23,404 bases of DNA, from the NCBI GenBank assembly GCA_900550415.1, contig URSO01000031.1, positions 1 to 23,404 on the forward strand, written 5' to 3'. Under the pieces are notes generated by a model. The model made no database searches. It was not told where the DNA came from and saw only the letters and a program-made list of their open reading frames with translations. Each line of letters begins with the position of its first letter. Within the stretch, counting starts at the first letter, position 1. Shown here piece after piece: positions 5,822 through 13,814 of this stretch. The position numbers were made by a program, and so were the translations under genes. The DNA comes from an uncultured Collinsella sp. (GTDB lineage Bacteria; Actinomycetota; Coriobacteriia; Coriobacteriales; Coriobacteriaceae).

Positions 5822-7254
5822 TACAGCTCCTCGCCGTTGGTCTCGATAACCTTCTTGTACCAGTAGAAGCTCTTTTTACGCGAGCGCTCCATAGTGCCGG
5901 TGCCGTCATCGTGCTTATCGACGTAAACAAACCCGTAGCGCTTGGCCATCTCTCCATCGGCATTGCTCACCAGGTCGATGCAGCCCCAAGGTGTGTAGCC
6001 CCAGACCTCAACACCATCCTTGATGGCCTCGGCCATAGCCTTGATGTGATCGCGCAGGTACTCGATACGATAGTCATCGTCGATAGATCCATCCGGGTTG
6101 ACCTCATCGCAGCAGCCGAGGCCGTTCTCAACCACCATAATGGGGATTTGATAACGCTCGTACACCTGGTTGAGCATGATGCGCAGACCCATAGGGTCGA
6201 TAGGCCACTCCCACGCAGTCTCCTTGAGGTAAGGATTCTTGGCGCCCCCGAGAAGGTTGCCGCTCGTCTCCTCAGCAGGGTCAGTGCTTGCGCACTGGCT
6301 CTGATAATAGCTGTGCGTATAGAAATCGACTGTACCCTCTTTGAGAACCTTACGGTCCTCGTCGGTGATATCGAGCGTCACGCCTTCCTCATCCCAGATA
6401 CGCTGGGCAAAGTAGGGGTACTCGCCGCGCACTTGGACATCGGAACAGTAGTAGTTGCGATATTGATTGCGCTCGCGGGCGAGCTCGACGTCGGCAGGAT
6501 TGGGCGTGAGTGGATAGGCCAGCATGTAGGCGATCATACAACCCATCTTGTTGTCGGGGTCGATCTCATGCCCCGCCTTGACCGCAAGAGCGCTTGCCAC
6601 AAACTGATGGTGCAGCGCCTGCAAACGCTTCTGCGGGTTGTCTTTCTGATGGCGCAGGTCAAAGGAGCCCGGATTCAGAATGCCGAGACTCATATAGTTG
6701 CCAAGGGACATCATGCCGCAATTGATCTCGTTGAACGTAAGCCAGTAGCGGCACTTGCCCTTGAAATGCTCCATGACGGTCTTGGCATACCTCACGTAGC
6801 AGTCAATAGCCTCGCGCGAAGCCCAGCCATCGACTTTCTGGCACATGGCAAAAGGCATCTCATAATGACTCAGCGTTACGAGCGGTTCGATGCCGTACTT
6901 ATGGCACTCGTCCATCACGCGATCGTAAAACGCAAGACCAGCCTCGTTGGGCTCATCTTCGAATCCCGTTGGGAAGATGCGAGGCCAGTTCATCGAGAAA
7001 CGAAAGACCTTGAATCCCATCTCGGCGAGCAAGGCGATGTCCTCTTTGTAGTGATGGTAGAAATCGACACCATCGTGACAGGGATAGAGCTTGTTGGGGT
7101 CGAGCTCGGGCGTGATCTCGCGCGGGTGGTGATGGTTGCCGTTAGTGGCCATATCCATGCAACTCGGACCCTTGCCGTCTACGTCCCAGGCTCCCTCGAA
7201 CTGATTGGCGGCAGTCGCGCCGCCCCAAAGAAAGTCTTTAGAAAAAACACCCAT
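5821..7254 (-). CDS. GH1 6-phospho-beta-glucosidase (copy 1)
   Basis: A 477-aa glycoside hydrolase family 1 enzyme. The N-terminus FLWGGATAANQFEGAW, acid/base Glu176 (TFNEI) and nucleophile Glu376 (VVENG) are all in place. The C-terminal stretch LVSNADGEMAKRYGFVYVD has the serine, lysine and tyrosine that GH1 6-phospho enzymes use to bind the 6-phosphate. It should hydrolyse cytoplasmic 6-phospho-beta-glucosides made by the PTS into glucose 6-phosphate plus glucose or an aglycone. It lies 66 nt after a second GH1 gene, separated by a small hairpin. AGAGGA precedes the ATG. The two copies are clearly related but diverged throughout, with different loops at residues 30-60 and 320-350, suggesting different aglycone preferences. 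Confidence 0.93.
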   Translation of the reverse strand: MGVFSKDFLWGGATAANQFEGAWDVDGKGPSCMDMATNGNHHHPREITPELDPNKLYPCHDGVDFYHHYKEDIALLAEMGFKVFRFSMNWPRIFPTGFEDEPNEAGLAFYDRVMDECHKYGIEPLVTLSHYEMPFAMCQKVDGWASREAIDCYVRYAKTVMEHFKGKCRYWLTFNEINCGMMSLGNYMSLGILNPGSFDLRHQKDNPQKRLQALHHQFVASALAVKAGHEIDPDNKMGCMIAYMLAYPLTPNPADVELARERNQYRNYYCSDVQVRGEYPYFAQRIWDEEGVTLDITDEDRKVLKEGTVDFYTHSYYQSQCASTDPAEETSGNLLGGAKNPYLKETAWEWPIDPMGLRIMLNQVYERYQIPIMVVENGLGCCDEVNPDGSIDDDYRIEYLRDHIKAMAEAIKDGVEVWGYTPWGCIDLVSNADGEMAKRYGFVYVDKHDDGTGTMERSRKKSFYWYKKVIETNGEEL

Positions 7255-7279
7255 GGTCGTCCTCTTTTCTATAGGAAAC

Positions 7280-7300
7280 GGGCCGTCATCGCGACGGCCC
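7280..7300 (-). promoter_or_regulatory. Intercistronic hairpin between the two GH1 genes
   Basis: GGGCCGTC and GACGGCCC form a perfect 8-bp stem with a 5-nt loop, 20 nt after the stop of GH1 copy 2. No T-run follows, so a partial terminator or an mRNA-protecting stem is likelier than full termination. Confidence 0.55.
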
Positions 7301-7320
7301 TCACACTTGTTGAACGAAAG

Positions 7321-8784
7321 CTAGTCGAGGTCAGCACCGTTGGTGGCAATAACCTTCTGATACCAATCGAAGCTCTTCTTCTTAGAGCGTGCATAGGTAC
7401 CGTTGCCCTCATTGTCGAGGTCGACATAGATAAAGCCGTACCGTTTGTCCATTTCGCACGTCGACATCGAAACCAAATCGATGCATCCCCACGGGGTATA
7501 GCCCATCACGTCGACGCCCTCCTCGATAGCGGCGCCGATGGCCTTGATATGCTCACGGAAGTAATCAATGCGATAGTCATCGTCAATCGTGCCGTCTTCG
7601 TTGACTCTGTCGTAGGCGCCAAGGCCGTTCTCGACGATAAAGAGCGGCTTATGGTAGCGGTCCTGCATATCGATCAACGCGTAGGTGAGACCATCGGGGT
7701 CGACCTGCCAGCCCCAGTCAGAAATGGGCAGGAAGGGGTTCTTGACGCCGGTAGCAAGGTTTCCGCCAACCTTCTCGCGCTTGTCCGCATCGATAGAGTC
7801 AACCATCGACATGTAATAAGAGAAGGAGACGAAGTCGACCGGATACTGCTTGAGAATAGCCTCGTCACCCATGCCGAACTCGACGTGGATGCCCTTGCGC
7901 TTCCAATAGTTGAGCACATGCTGCGGATACTCGCCGAGTACCTGGACATCGCTATAGAAGTAGTTATCGCGGTTGTCCTTCTGCGCGAGCAGCATGTTTT
8001 TGGGATTGCAGTTCTCGGGATAGGTGAGGGTGCGCGTGACCATGCAGCCCATCTGAGCACTGGGAACCATCTCGTGCAGCATCTTGGTGGCAAGGGCGCT
8101 CGCTACAAACTGATTGTGCACGCACTGGTAGATAAGCTCCTCGCGCTTATCCTCGGGATAGCGCTCGGTGCAAACGCCAATCGTGGTCCAGGGGTGACGG
8201 AACACAGAGTCGATCTCGTTGAACGTCAGCCAATAGGTCACGTACTTGCCGAACTCACGGAAGCAGACCTCGCAGAAGCGCAAGAAGAAGTCGATGACCT
8301 CGCGCTTGCCCCAACCGTCGTAATGGTTTGCCAAATAGAGCGGCATCTCGTAGTGATGAAGCGTCACAAGTGGCTCAATGCCCGCATCTTTCATGGTACG
8401 GAACAGATCGCGATAGTAGTCGATGCCGGCCTGGAGCGGCTCTTCCTCTGTACCCGTGGGGAACAGGCGAGTCCATTGGATGGAAACGCGCAGCGTCTTG
8501 AAGCCCATCTCCTGGAAAAGCGCAATGTCCTCCTTGTAGCGATGGAAGAAGTCGATGCCGTGACGCTTGGGATACATATGGGTATCGGTCGAAGCCTCGG
8601 CCTCCTTGATCTGCTCATCGGTGATCCCGTGCAACGCCGCGTAGTCCTTTTTGTCGACCTTGGGCTTATAAGTGGTGCAATCGGCGACCGAAAGGCCCTT
8701 GCCATCCACATCCCAAGCTCCCTCGCACTGGTTAGCAGCGGTGGCGCCGCCCCACAAAAAGCCTTCGGGGAACACGTAGCTCAT
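7321..8784 (-). CDS. GH1 6-phospho-beta-glucosidase (copy 2)
   Basis: A 487-aa family GH1 enzyme with FLWGGATAANQCEGAW at the N-terminus, acid/base Glu190 (TFNEI) and nucleophile Glu385 (IVENG). The 6-phosphate-binding stretch near the C-terminus reads LVSMSTCEMDKRYGFIYVD, closer to the usual consensus for 6-phospho-beta-glucosidases than copy 1. It should cleave 6-phosphocellobiose or related 6-phospho-beta-glucosides in the cytoplasm. It follows the EIIC gene by about 100 nt and precedes copy 1. An insertion around residues 40-70 (YKPKVDKKDYAALHGITDEQ) is typical of this subgroup and absent from classical plant-type GH1. The ATG has an AAGGAGA ribosome site. This gene is likely the core hydrolase of the operon. 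Confidence 0.94.
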   Translation of the reverse strand: MSYVFPEGFLWGGATAANQCEGAWDVDGKGLSVADCTTYKPKVDKKDYAALHGITDEQIKEAEASTDTHMYPKRHGIDFFHRYKEDIALFQEMGFKTLRVSIQWTRLFPTGTEEEPLQAGIDYYRDLFRTMKDAGIEPLVTLHHYEMPLYLANHYDGWGKREVIDFFLRFCEVCFREFGKYVTYWLTFNEIDSVFRHPWTTIGVCTERYPEDKREELIYQCVHNQFVASALATKMLHEMVPSAQMGCMVTRTLTYPENCNPKNMLLAQKDNRDNYFYSDVQVLGEYPQHVLNYWKRKGIHVEFGMGDEAILKQYPVDFVSFSYYMSMVDSIDADKREKVGGNLATGVKNPFLPISDWGWQVDPDGLTYALIDMQDRYHKPLFIVENGLGAYDRVNEDGTIDDDYRIDYFREHIKAIGAAIEEGVDVMGYTPWGCIDLVSMSTCEMDKRYGFIYVDLDNEGNGTYARSKKKSFDWYQKVIATNGADLD

Positions 8785-8883
8785 GGTTATCTCCTTAGGT
8801 AGAAAAAGAGGGACGCAGCGCTCCCGTGCACCGCGCCCCTCGAAGTTACAGGCAGTTTATCGAATAATCAATACGCAGAGCCA

Positions 8884-10194
8884 TTAGGCCTCGGCGGCCT
8901 CTTCCAGCTCCTTCTTGGCCAGCTTGCTGTTGGCGATCACGAAGGGAATCCAGATGAGCACGCCGACGACAAGCTCGACGACCTGGACTACAACACCCTG
9001 CCAGCCATGGCCAACAAAGGCATTGAGAAGGATGGGCACACCAAAGGGAACGTCAACGGTGTTGCAGGGAAGGAAGCCGATAGAGGTGGCGAACATGGCG
9101 ATGGCGACGCAGATACCGGAACCAAAGGCAAACGGAATCGCGTAAATCGGGTTAAGAACCAGCGGGATACCGAAGACGACGGGCTCGGAGATGCCGCAGA
9201 TGCCAGGCAGGAACCCAAGCTTAGCGATAGCCTTTTCCTCATCGCGCTTGGAGCACAGGAAAATAGCAATGATGAGGCAGAGGGTCATACCAGCGCCACC
9301 GGGGGCGACGAAGCAGTTCCAGAAGCCCATGGTGAACGGGGAATCGGGCATGGTGCCAGCGGCAAGGGCAGCGGTGTTGGCAGCGATCGCCGCATTGAAC
9401 ATGGGGTTGCGCACCGGGGAAACGATGAGACCACCATGGATACCGAGAACCCAGAAGAGCTGAGACACGACAACGATGATGATAACGCCAGCGGGAGTCT
9501 TGAAGGCCGCCTCGAGCGGAGCCTGCATAAGCCCGTAGATCCAGTCGTTGATGTAGGAGCCGGTAAGGGCCTGGAAGCCAAGGCCGAAGACGGCACTCGC
9601 GACGAGGACGATAAAGACCGGAATCATAACGTTAAAAGACTGGGAGATACCAGAAGGAACCGAAGGAGGCATCTTGATCTTGATCTGGTCGATCGTAGAC
9701 AGCCAGCAGAAGAGCGAGCCGAACACAACGGCCGTAATCATGCCGACGAAAAGACCCTGGGCGCCCATCTGGGTGGTAAGCAGACCAGACACCGGAGCCT
9801 CGAGAGCCGTGCCGGCACCGTCGACCTTGATGGAGGTGCAAATCATGGAGATGTAGGCCGCCACGGAAACGAGCGCCGTCGGATACTCCGGAGCCTTCTT
9901 GGCACGGGCCAGGTAAAGGCCAATCAGGAAGGTGATGGGCACCGTCATGAAGGACATGGTGCAGTAGTTGATGGCGGAAAATGCCGGCTCAAGCCCCGCG
10001 AGCGCGGGCACCCATTGTGCAAGCCCCGTCGTGGTGGAAGAGACCAATGTCTTGAGCAGCGTGCCCATAGAGCCCACGATAACGAAGGGCATAAACGCGG
10101 TAAAGGCATCCTTAATTGCGGAGAGATATACGTTGTCGCCTACTTTTTCTGCGACAACCATCATCACATCTTCGAATTTCTCGGAGAAAGCCAT
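8884..10194 (-). CDS. PTS EIIC, lactose/cellobiose family
   Basis: The membrane channel of a beta-glucoside PTS (436 aa), with about ten hydrophobic segments. Family marks are the N-terminal cytoplasmic stretch before AFMPFVIVGSMGTLLKTL, the GIHGGLIVSPV loop, and the sugar-binding motif GICGISEPVVFGIPLVLNP with the conserved SEP and NP. It carries the sugar inward while EIIB phosphorylates it. It resembles CelB/ChbC/LicC proteins; chitobiose, cellobiose or other beta-glucosides are all possible, and the two 6-phospho-beta-glucosidases downstream argue for beta-glucosides. It lies 96 nt after EIIB, and a hairpin in that gap may adjust its level. The start at 10194 has AGGT eight nucleotides upstream. 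Confidence 0.93.
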   Translation of the reverse strand: MAFSEKFEDVMMVVAEKVGDNVYLSAIKDAFTAFMPFVIVGSMGTLLKTLVSSTTTGLAQWVPALAGLEPAFSAINYCTMSFMTVPITFLIGLYLARAKKAPEYPTALVSVAAYISMICTSIKVDGAGTALEAPVSGLLTTQMGAQGLFVGMITAVVFGSLFCWLSTIDQIKIKMPPSVPSGISQSFNVMIPVFIVLVASAVFGLGFQALTGSYINDWIYGLMQAPLEAAFKTPAGVIIIVVVSQLFWVLGIHGGLIVSPVRNPMFNAAIAANTAALAAGTMPDSPFTMGFWNCFVAPGGAGMTLCLIIAIFLCSKRDEEKAIAKLGFLPGICGISEPVVFGIPLVLNPIYAIPFAFGSGICVAIAMFATSIGFLPCNTVDVPFGVPILLNAFVGHGWQGVVVQVVELVVGVLIWIPFVIANSKLAKKELEEAAEA

Positions 10195-10276
10195 ATGATG
10201 TACCTGCTTTCGAAAGTTAATGACGTGCTTTCGGATGTAGACCGCTGTCGAGTGCTAGTCGCACAGCGGCGATTTT

Positions 10277-10290
10277 GGGCTATTGAGCCC
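10277..10290 (-). promoter_or_regulatory. Hairpin at the EIIB stop codon
   Basis: GGGCT-CAAT-AGCCC on the minus strand starts directly after the EIIB TAA and is followed by AAAA, not T's. A longer stem, CCGCTGT/ACAGCGG, lies in the same gap at about 10240-10270. Both are candidates for setting relative mRNA levels of EIIB and EIIC. Confidence 0.4.
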
Positions 10291-10599
10291 TTATGCCTTG
10301 GCGACCAGGTCCTCCGCCTGCTTGAGGACCTTGGCGCCATCGCAGCTGCCGTAGGCAACCGGATCGATTACGGCAACGGGAGCTTTGCCGTCAACGACTT
10401 TGGTGAGCTTGCGCTGAAGATGGCGGACCTGCGGGCCAAGCAGCAAAACGTCAAAGTTTCCGAGTTCCTCGGCAACTTGGCCTTGCTCGACGGCCCAAAT
10501 CTTGTAATCATCCTTGCCCTGGGCCTTAGCGGCCTCCTCCATCTTGCTCACAACGAGCGAGGTGCTCATACCAGCGCAGCAAGCCAACATGATGTTCAT
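10291..10599 (-). CDS. PTS EIIB, lactose/cellobiose family
   Basis: A 102-aa cytoplasmic phosphocarrier that takes phosphate from EIIA and passes it to the incoming sugar. The N-terminal phosphate loop MNIMLACCAGMSTSLVV carries the active cysteine (Cys7, the first of two) in the family pattern C-x-x-G-M-S-T-S. Length is normal. It sits between EIIA and EIIC genes on the same strand, as in cel/lic/chb operons. The 63-nt gap upstream holds a small AAGCGC/GCGCTT hairpin, and AAGGAG precedes the ATG. Confidence 0.95.
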   Translation of the reverse strand: MNIMLACCAGMSTSLVVSKMEEAAKAQGKDDYKIWAVEQGQVAEELGNFDVLLLGPQVRHLQRKLTKVVDGKAPVAVIDPVAYGSCDGAKVLKQAEDLVAKA

Positions 10600-10662
10600 A
10601 ACGGACTCCTTTCAAAAGCGCTCATCTTGGGCGCTTGATTGACCAAACTCGGTATTATGGGG

Positions 10663-10983
10663 CTACTTGCCCTCGTACTTGTCGCGATAAAGCTCGATGA
10701 AGCGCTCGGCAAAATCACTCGCCATGATGGCCATCGTCAGATGGTCCTCGGCATGGATCAAGATGATGTTGATATCGACCTCGTTGCCGTTTGCCTCGGC
10801 CTGAGTGAGCTCGAACTGCATCTTGTGGGCTGCGCTCATCTCGGACTGCGCCTCGGCGAGCTGCTTCTCGGCCTCTTCGAAATCGCCATCATGGGCAGCG
10901 TCGATCGCCATGAGCGCGGCGGACTTGGCGTTGCCCGCATGCAAAATGATCTGAAGGGCATTTTCATATTTGCTCTCGTCCAT
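10663..10983 (-). CDS. PTS EIIA, lactose/cellobiose family
   Basis: A 106-aa cytoplasmic, all-helical phosphocarrier that accepts phosphate from HPr. The active histidine is His77 or thereabouts in IILIHAEDHLTMAI, the family signature, and the preceding helices contain AHDGDFEEAEKQL and the M-x-x-AH-x-x-Q motif. It starts 12 nt after the regulator's stop codon with GGAGA as ribosome site. It is therefore read from the same mRNA as the regulator. Confidence 0.95.
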   Translation of the reverse strand: MDESKYENALQIILHAGNAKSAALMAIDAAHDGDFEEAEKQLAEAQSEMSAAHKMQFELTQAEANGNEVDINIILIHAEDHLTMAIMASDFAERFIELYRDKYEGK

Positions 10984-10995
10984 CGGTGTCTCCTT

Positions 10996-12927
10996 CTACT
11001 CGTTGTCGTCTGTTTTTCCATACATATTCAAAAGCTTGACGACGGTATCCCATCGCTGGTTGTCGACAAGCTCCTGGATAGCCTCTTTGCTGGTAAGCAT
11101 CTTGGCCATACTGCGGTAGAAACGGTCAAGCTTCTTGTTCTTAGCCTTTGAAACCGATACGAGAAAGACCGCCCGTACCGCCTGCCCGTTCCATTCGACC
11201 GGCTCGCGCAGTAGTCCAACGCAAACAAACGTCTCGTCCGTCACGGCCTTGACCGAATGGGGCATGGCGACCTGATTGCCAAAACTCGTTTGCGCGAGTT
11301 CCTCACGACGCATGACCAGCTGCTTAAACTCATCAGGCACGTTACGCATGGCAGCGACCTGCTCGCATAGAATTGAGATGACCTCGTTCTTGTCCGCAGC
11401 GACTATATCGGAGACAAATAGGTCAGCCGAAAAATAAGGTGCAAGATCACCGGTGACATTTGCACCGGCAAGAATCTCCCGAACATCGTGCATGTCGTCG
11501 GCATCGAGAAAGAAACTCACCTCACGCACGGGCACCGGAAGCGCTCTATGCAGGGGCACCGTGGTAAATACGTAATCGATACCCGTCATATCGATACTGT
11601 CGATATGGGAAGCATCACAGGTCACGATCTTGTCCACGAGGGCACCGAACTCCTGGCGGTATCGGTACTCGAGAAGCTTGGCGCTTCCCTGTCCGCTTGC
11701 GCATACCACGAGGATATTTTTACGCGGAGCCTCGCTCTTCTGGCGCTCAAGCGCTAGGGCAAAGGCAAGTGCGATATAGCCGATCTCGTCATCCGAAAGA
11801 CGGCTACCGTAGTGCTCGGCAAGGATGACCGACGAATCGAGTGCCATCGAATACGCGATCGCGAATCGCTCCTTGATATCGGCAAGCAGCGGGTTATCGA
11901 TATGCATGCGATATCTGAGGCGCACGGCAAGCGGAACGATATGACGCGCGAGGTTCATGCGAAGCTCAAGATCGCCGCGAAAATCAAAGTGATAGGAATC
12001 CCAGATGCACTCGAGCATCTCGGTGACCACATCCCAGACTTCGTCGGAAATTACGAGACCTTCATCGGCACCATCAGGGCTAGCATACAGAGACTGCTTT
12101 CCCGCAAGGTGAATGGCGATATAGGCAACTTCCTCCTCTGGGAGTCGAATGTCGAAAGCCTTCTCGATACCCAAAGCCACACACCTGGCCACCGCAAACT
12201 CGCGCGCTGTACGTAACTTCTCAATATGTTCGGCTTCGAGCGGGACATAGCACTGCTCGCGGATTCGCCAAATGGCGACCGCGATATGAACCAGCAGGTT
12301 TTGATAGGCCGCTGAGTTGATTTGGAAGCCTTCCTCGGCAATGACTTCATTAACACAGGCGGCAATCGTGTCGAGGGTCACCTGATTCTGAGAATCGCTC
12401 TCACGATGCTCTGCAAGCTTGTCGAGCGTAATGTTTGCCAGGCAGAGACGGCGCGACATCTCCGAGCCGCTCACGCGAATCCCGTAATGAGGACGCCGCT
12501 CAAGTTTAAGATCGAACTTAGCAAGCTGCGCCTCGACGCGCTTAAGATCGCCTGAAATAGCGTTGCGGGATACATAGAGGATCTCCGAAAGATCGTCCAA
12601 AGTGATCCAGTCAACGCGACTCAACAGGTCGTTCAGCAAGTAATCAACGCGTCCCTCGCTCGTAGAGGGAATTGACTTGAGCCCTCCGTTGGATGCATCG
12701 TCCTTAATCGAGCAGTACGCATCGTAATCGATGATATTAAGGGCATAACCCCCGCCACGACGTTTATGAATATAGGCGTCTGGCTCGAGGGCGGCGTTGA
12801 GCTTCTTGACGTACGTGCGAATCGTGCGATCACTCACGCCAAACTCTTCGCAAAGACGAGCGGGCGAAACATCGGGATTGACCTCGATATAGCCAAGTAC
12901 TTTTTGAACCTGCGAATCCAACACCAA
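10996..12927 (-). CDS. LicR/ManR-type PRD transcriptional activator with EIIB and EIIA domains
   Basis: A 643-aa PTS-controlled regulator. Domains in order are two N-terminal helix-turn-helix units (about 1-65 and 95-160), PRD1 (about 185-285; His214, His273), PRD2 (about 295-398; His329), an EIIB-like domain (Cys409 in NILVVCASGQGSAK) and an EIIA-like domain (about 505-640; His557 in AMPHSV). Members activate PTS operons when HPr phosphorylates one site and substrate flow dephosphorylates another. The usual second PRD2 histidine (ALHF in relatives) is alanine here, in EIGYIALAFALALER. The start is TTG at 12927 or GTG at 12924; GGAGGT lies 6-9 nt upstream of them. It is the first gene of the beta-glucoside operon, so it likely controls its own transcription. 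LicR is the closest named relative I can suggest. Confidence 0.93.
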   Translation of the reverse strand: MVLDSQVQKVLGYIEVNPDVSPARLCEEFGVSDRTIRTYVKKLNAALEPDAYIHKRRGGGYALNIIDYDAYCSIKDDASNGGLKSIPSTSEGRVDYLLNDLLSRVDWITLDDLSEILYVSRNAISGDLKRVEAQLAKFDLKLERRPHYGIRVSGSEMSRRLCLANITLDKLAEHRESDSQNQVTLDTIAACVNEVIAEEGFQINSAAYQNLLVHIAVAIWRIREQCYVPLEAEHIEKLRTAREFAVARCVALGIEKAFDIRLPEEEVAYIAIHLAGKQSLYASPDGADEGLVISDEVWDVVTEMLECIWDSYHFDFRGDLELRMNLARHIVPLAVRLRYRMHIDNPLLADIKERFAIAYSMALDSSVILAEHYGSRLSDDEIGYIALAFALALERQKSEAPRKNILVVCASGQGSAKLLEYRYRQEFGALVDKIVTCDASHIDSIDMTGIDYVFTTVPLHRALPVPVREVSFFLDADDMHDVREILAGANVTGDLAPYFSADLFVSDIVAADKNEVISILCEQVAAMRNVPDEFKQLVMRREELAQTSFGNQVAMPHSVKAVTDETFVCVGLLREPVEWNGQAVRAVFLVSVSKAKNKKLDRFYRSMAKMLTSKEAIQELVDNQRWDTVVKLLNMYGKTDDNE

Positions 12928-13045
12928 CGTTCCACCTCCCCGCGCTCATCTGACAATAAAAAAGATACAAGGTTTATGGAGAGGGTTCCACATTCTCGAT
13001 TTCCCCAGAAGTCGGAAGTCTGTTGGGTGGAAACGGAAAAACCGA

Positions 13046-13726
13046 TTAGAGCATAAACGGGTTGTGCTCAAGCTCTGCTTGCATGGTGGTTGAGGGCCCG
13101 TGGCCAACGAGGCAAGTCGTGTCGGCCGGAAGCAACCGGGCGAGCTTGGAGAGCGAGCGCATGATCGCCGCCTCGTCGCCACCGGTAAGATCGGTACGGC
13201 CGTGGCTGCCCGGGAACAGGGTATCGCCCACAAAGGCGATGTTCCCCTGCTCGGTCGCGGCGAACAGGACGATGCCGCCCGGCGTATGCCCCGGCGTCTC
13301 GATCACCTGCAGGCAGACGTCGCCCACCTCGATTGTATCGCCCTCGGCAAGCAAACGCGTCGGCTCACCCGGATCGGGCGTCTCGATACCCCACATGGCG
13401 CGCTGCTCCTCGATATTTGCGCGAGGTACCGTCACGTCCTTAGCGCACAACTCATATAGTGCGCTGTCGCCAACGACAGCTCGAACCCCGGCAACCCCGC
13501 CAACATGGTCGGCATGACCGTGCGTGCAGACAGAGCCGAGTACGCGCACCTCGGGATGCGCGGTGCGGATATGCTCCACAAGACGCTCGCCCTCCCACGC
13601 CGGATCGACGATTAAGCACTCGTCATTCGAAATCACGGCGTAGCTGTTGGTCTGAATCGGGCCGTTGACGAGCGCCTCAATCGAAGCCGCGCCTCGGGTT
13701 GTCAGGTCCAAAGTCATATCGTCCAT
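13046..13726 (-). CDS. Metallo-beta-lactamase-fold hydrolase (glyoxalase II-like)
   Basis: A 226-aa cytoplasmic zinc hydrolase. The metal motif CTHGHADHVGG (about 67-77), His147 in TPGHTPGG, Asp168 in FVGDTLFPGSHGRTDL, and His209 in LVGHGPST give the full binuclear ligand set. The pattern TLFPGSHGRTDL is common in YcbL-like glyoxalase II relatives. Substrate is unknown; thioester hydrolysis (for example S-lactoyl thiols) is the usual guess. I choose ATG 13726 because AGGAG lies 9 nt before it and only 3 nt before the ATG at 13732. The gene follows rel, with a strong hairpin between them whose T-run ends about 15 nt before the start, leaving no space for a separate promoter downstream of it. 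Confidence 0.9.
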   Translation of the reverse strand: MDDMTLDLTTRGAASIEALVNGPIQTNSYAVISNDECLIVDPAWEGERLVEHIRTAHPEVRVLGSVCTHGHADHVGGVAGVRAVVGDSALYELCAKDVTVPRANIEEQRAMWGIETPDPGEPTRLLAEGDTIEVGDVCLQVIETPGHTPGGIVLFAATEQGNIAFVGDTLFPGSHGRTDLTGGDEAAIMRSLSKLARLLPADTTCLVGHGPSTTMQAELEHNPFML

Positions 13727-13747
13727 GCGCATACTCTCCTTCTAAAA

Positions 13748-13781
13748 TACGTTCGAGGCACCAAACGATGCCTCGAACGTA
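13748..13781 (-). terminator. Terminator-like hairpin between rel and the MBL-fold gene
   Basis: On the minus strand TACGTTCGAGGCA (13781-13769) pairs perfectly with TGCCTCGAACGTA (13760-13748) over an 8-nt loop and is followed by TTTTA. It would end most rel transcripts. Because the next ribosome site begins within a few bases, read-through or an upstream promoter must feed the next gene. Confidence 0.7.
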
Positions 13782-13814
13782 ACCAATATCTATGATGCTG
13801 AGAGGCTCTCGCAC

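Noticed and set aside
5911..8802. A 963-codon open frame on the plus strand across both GH1 genes
   Set aside because: It is exactly antisense to two clearly functional GH1 genes, has no family-like motifs or ribosome site, and results from codon bias on the opposite strand. The same applies to long plus-strand frames at 9007-10638, 15060-16316 and 17820-19475.
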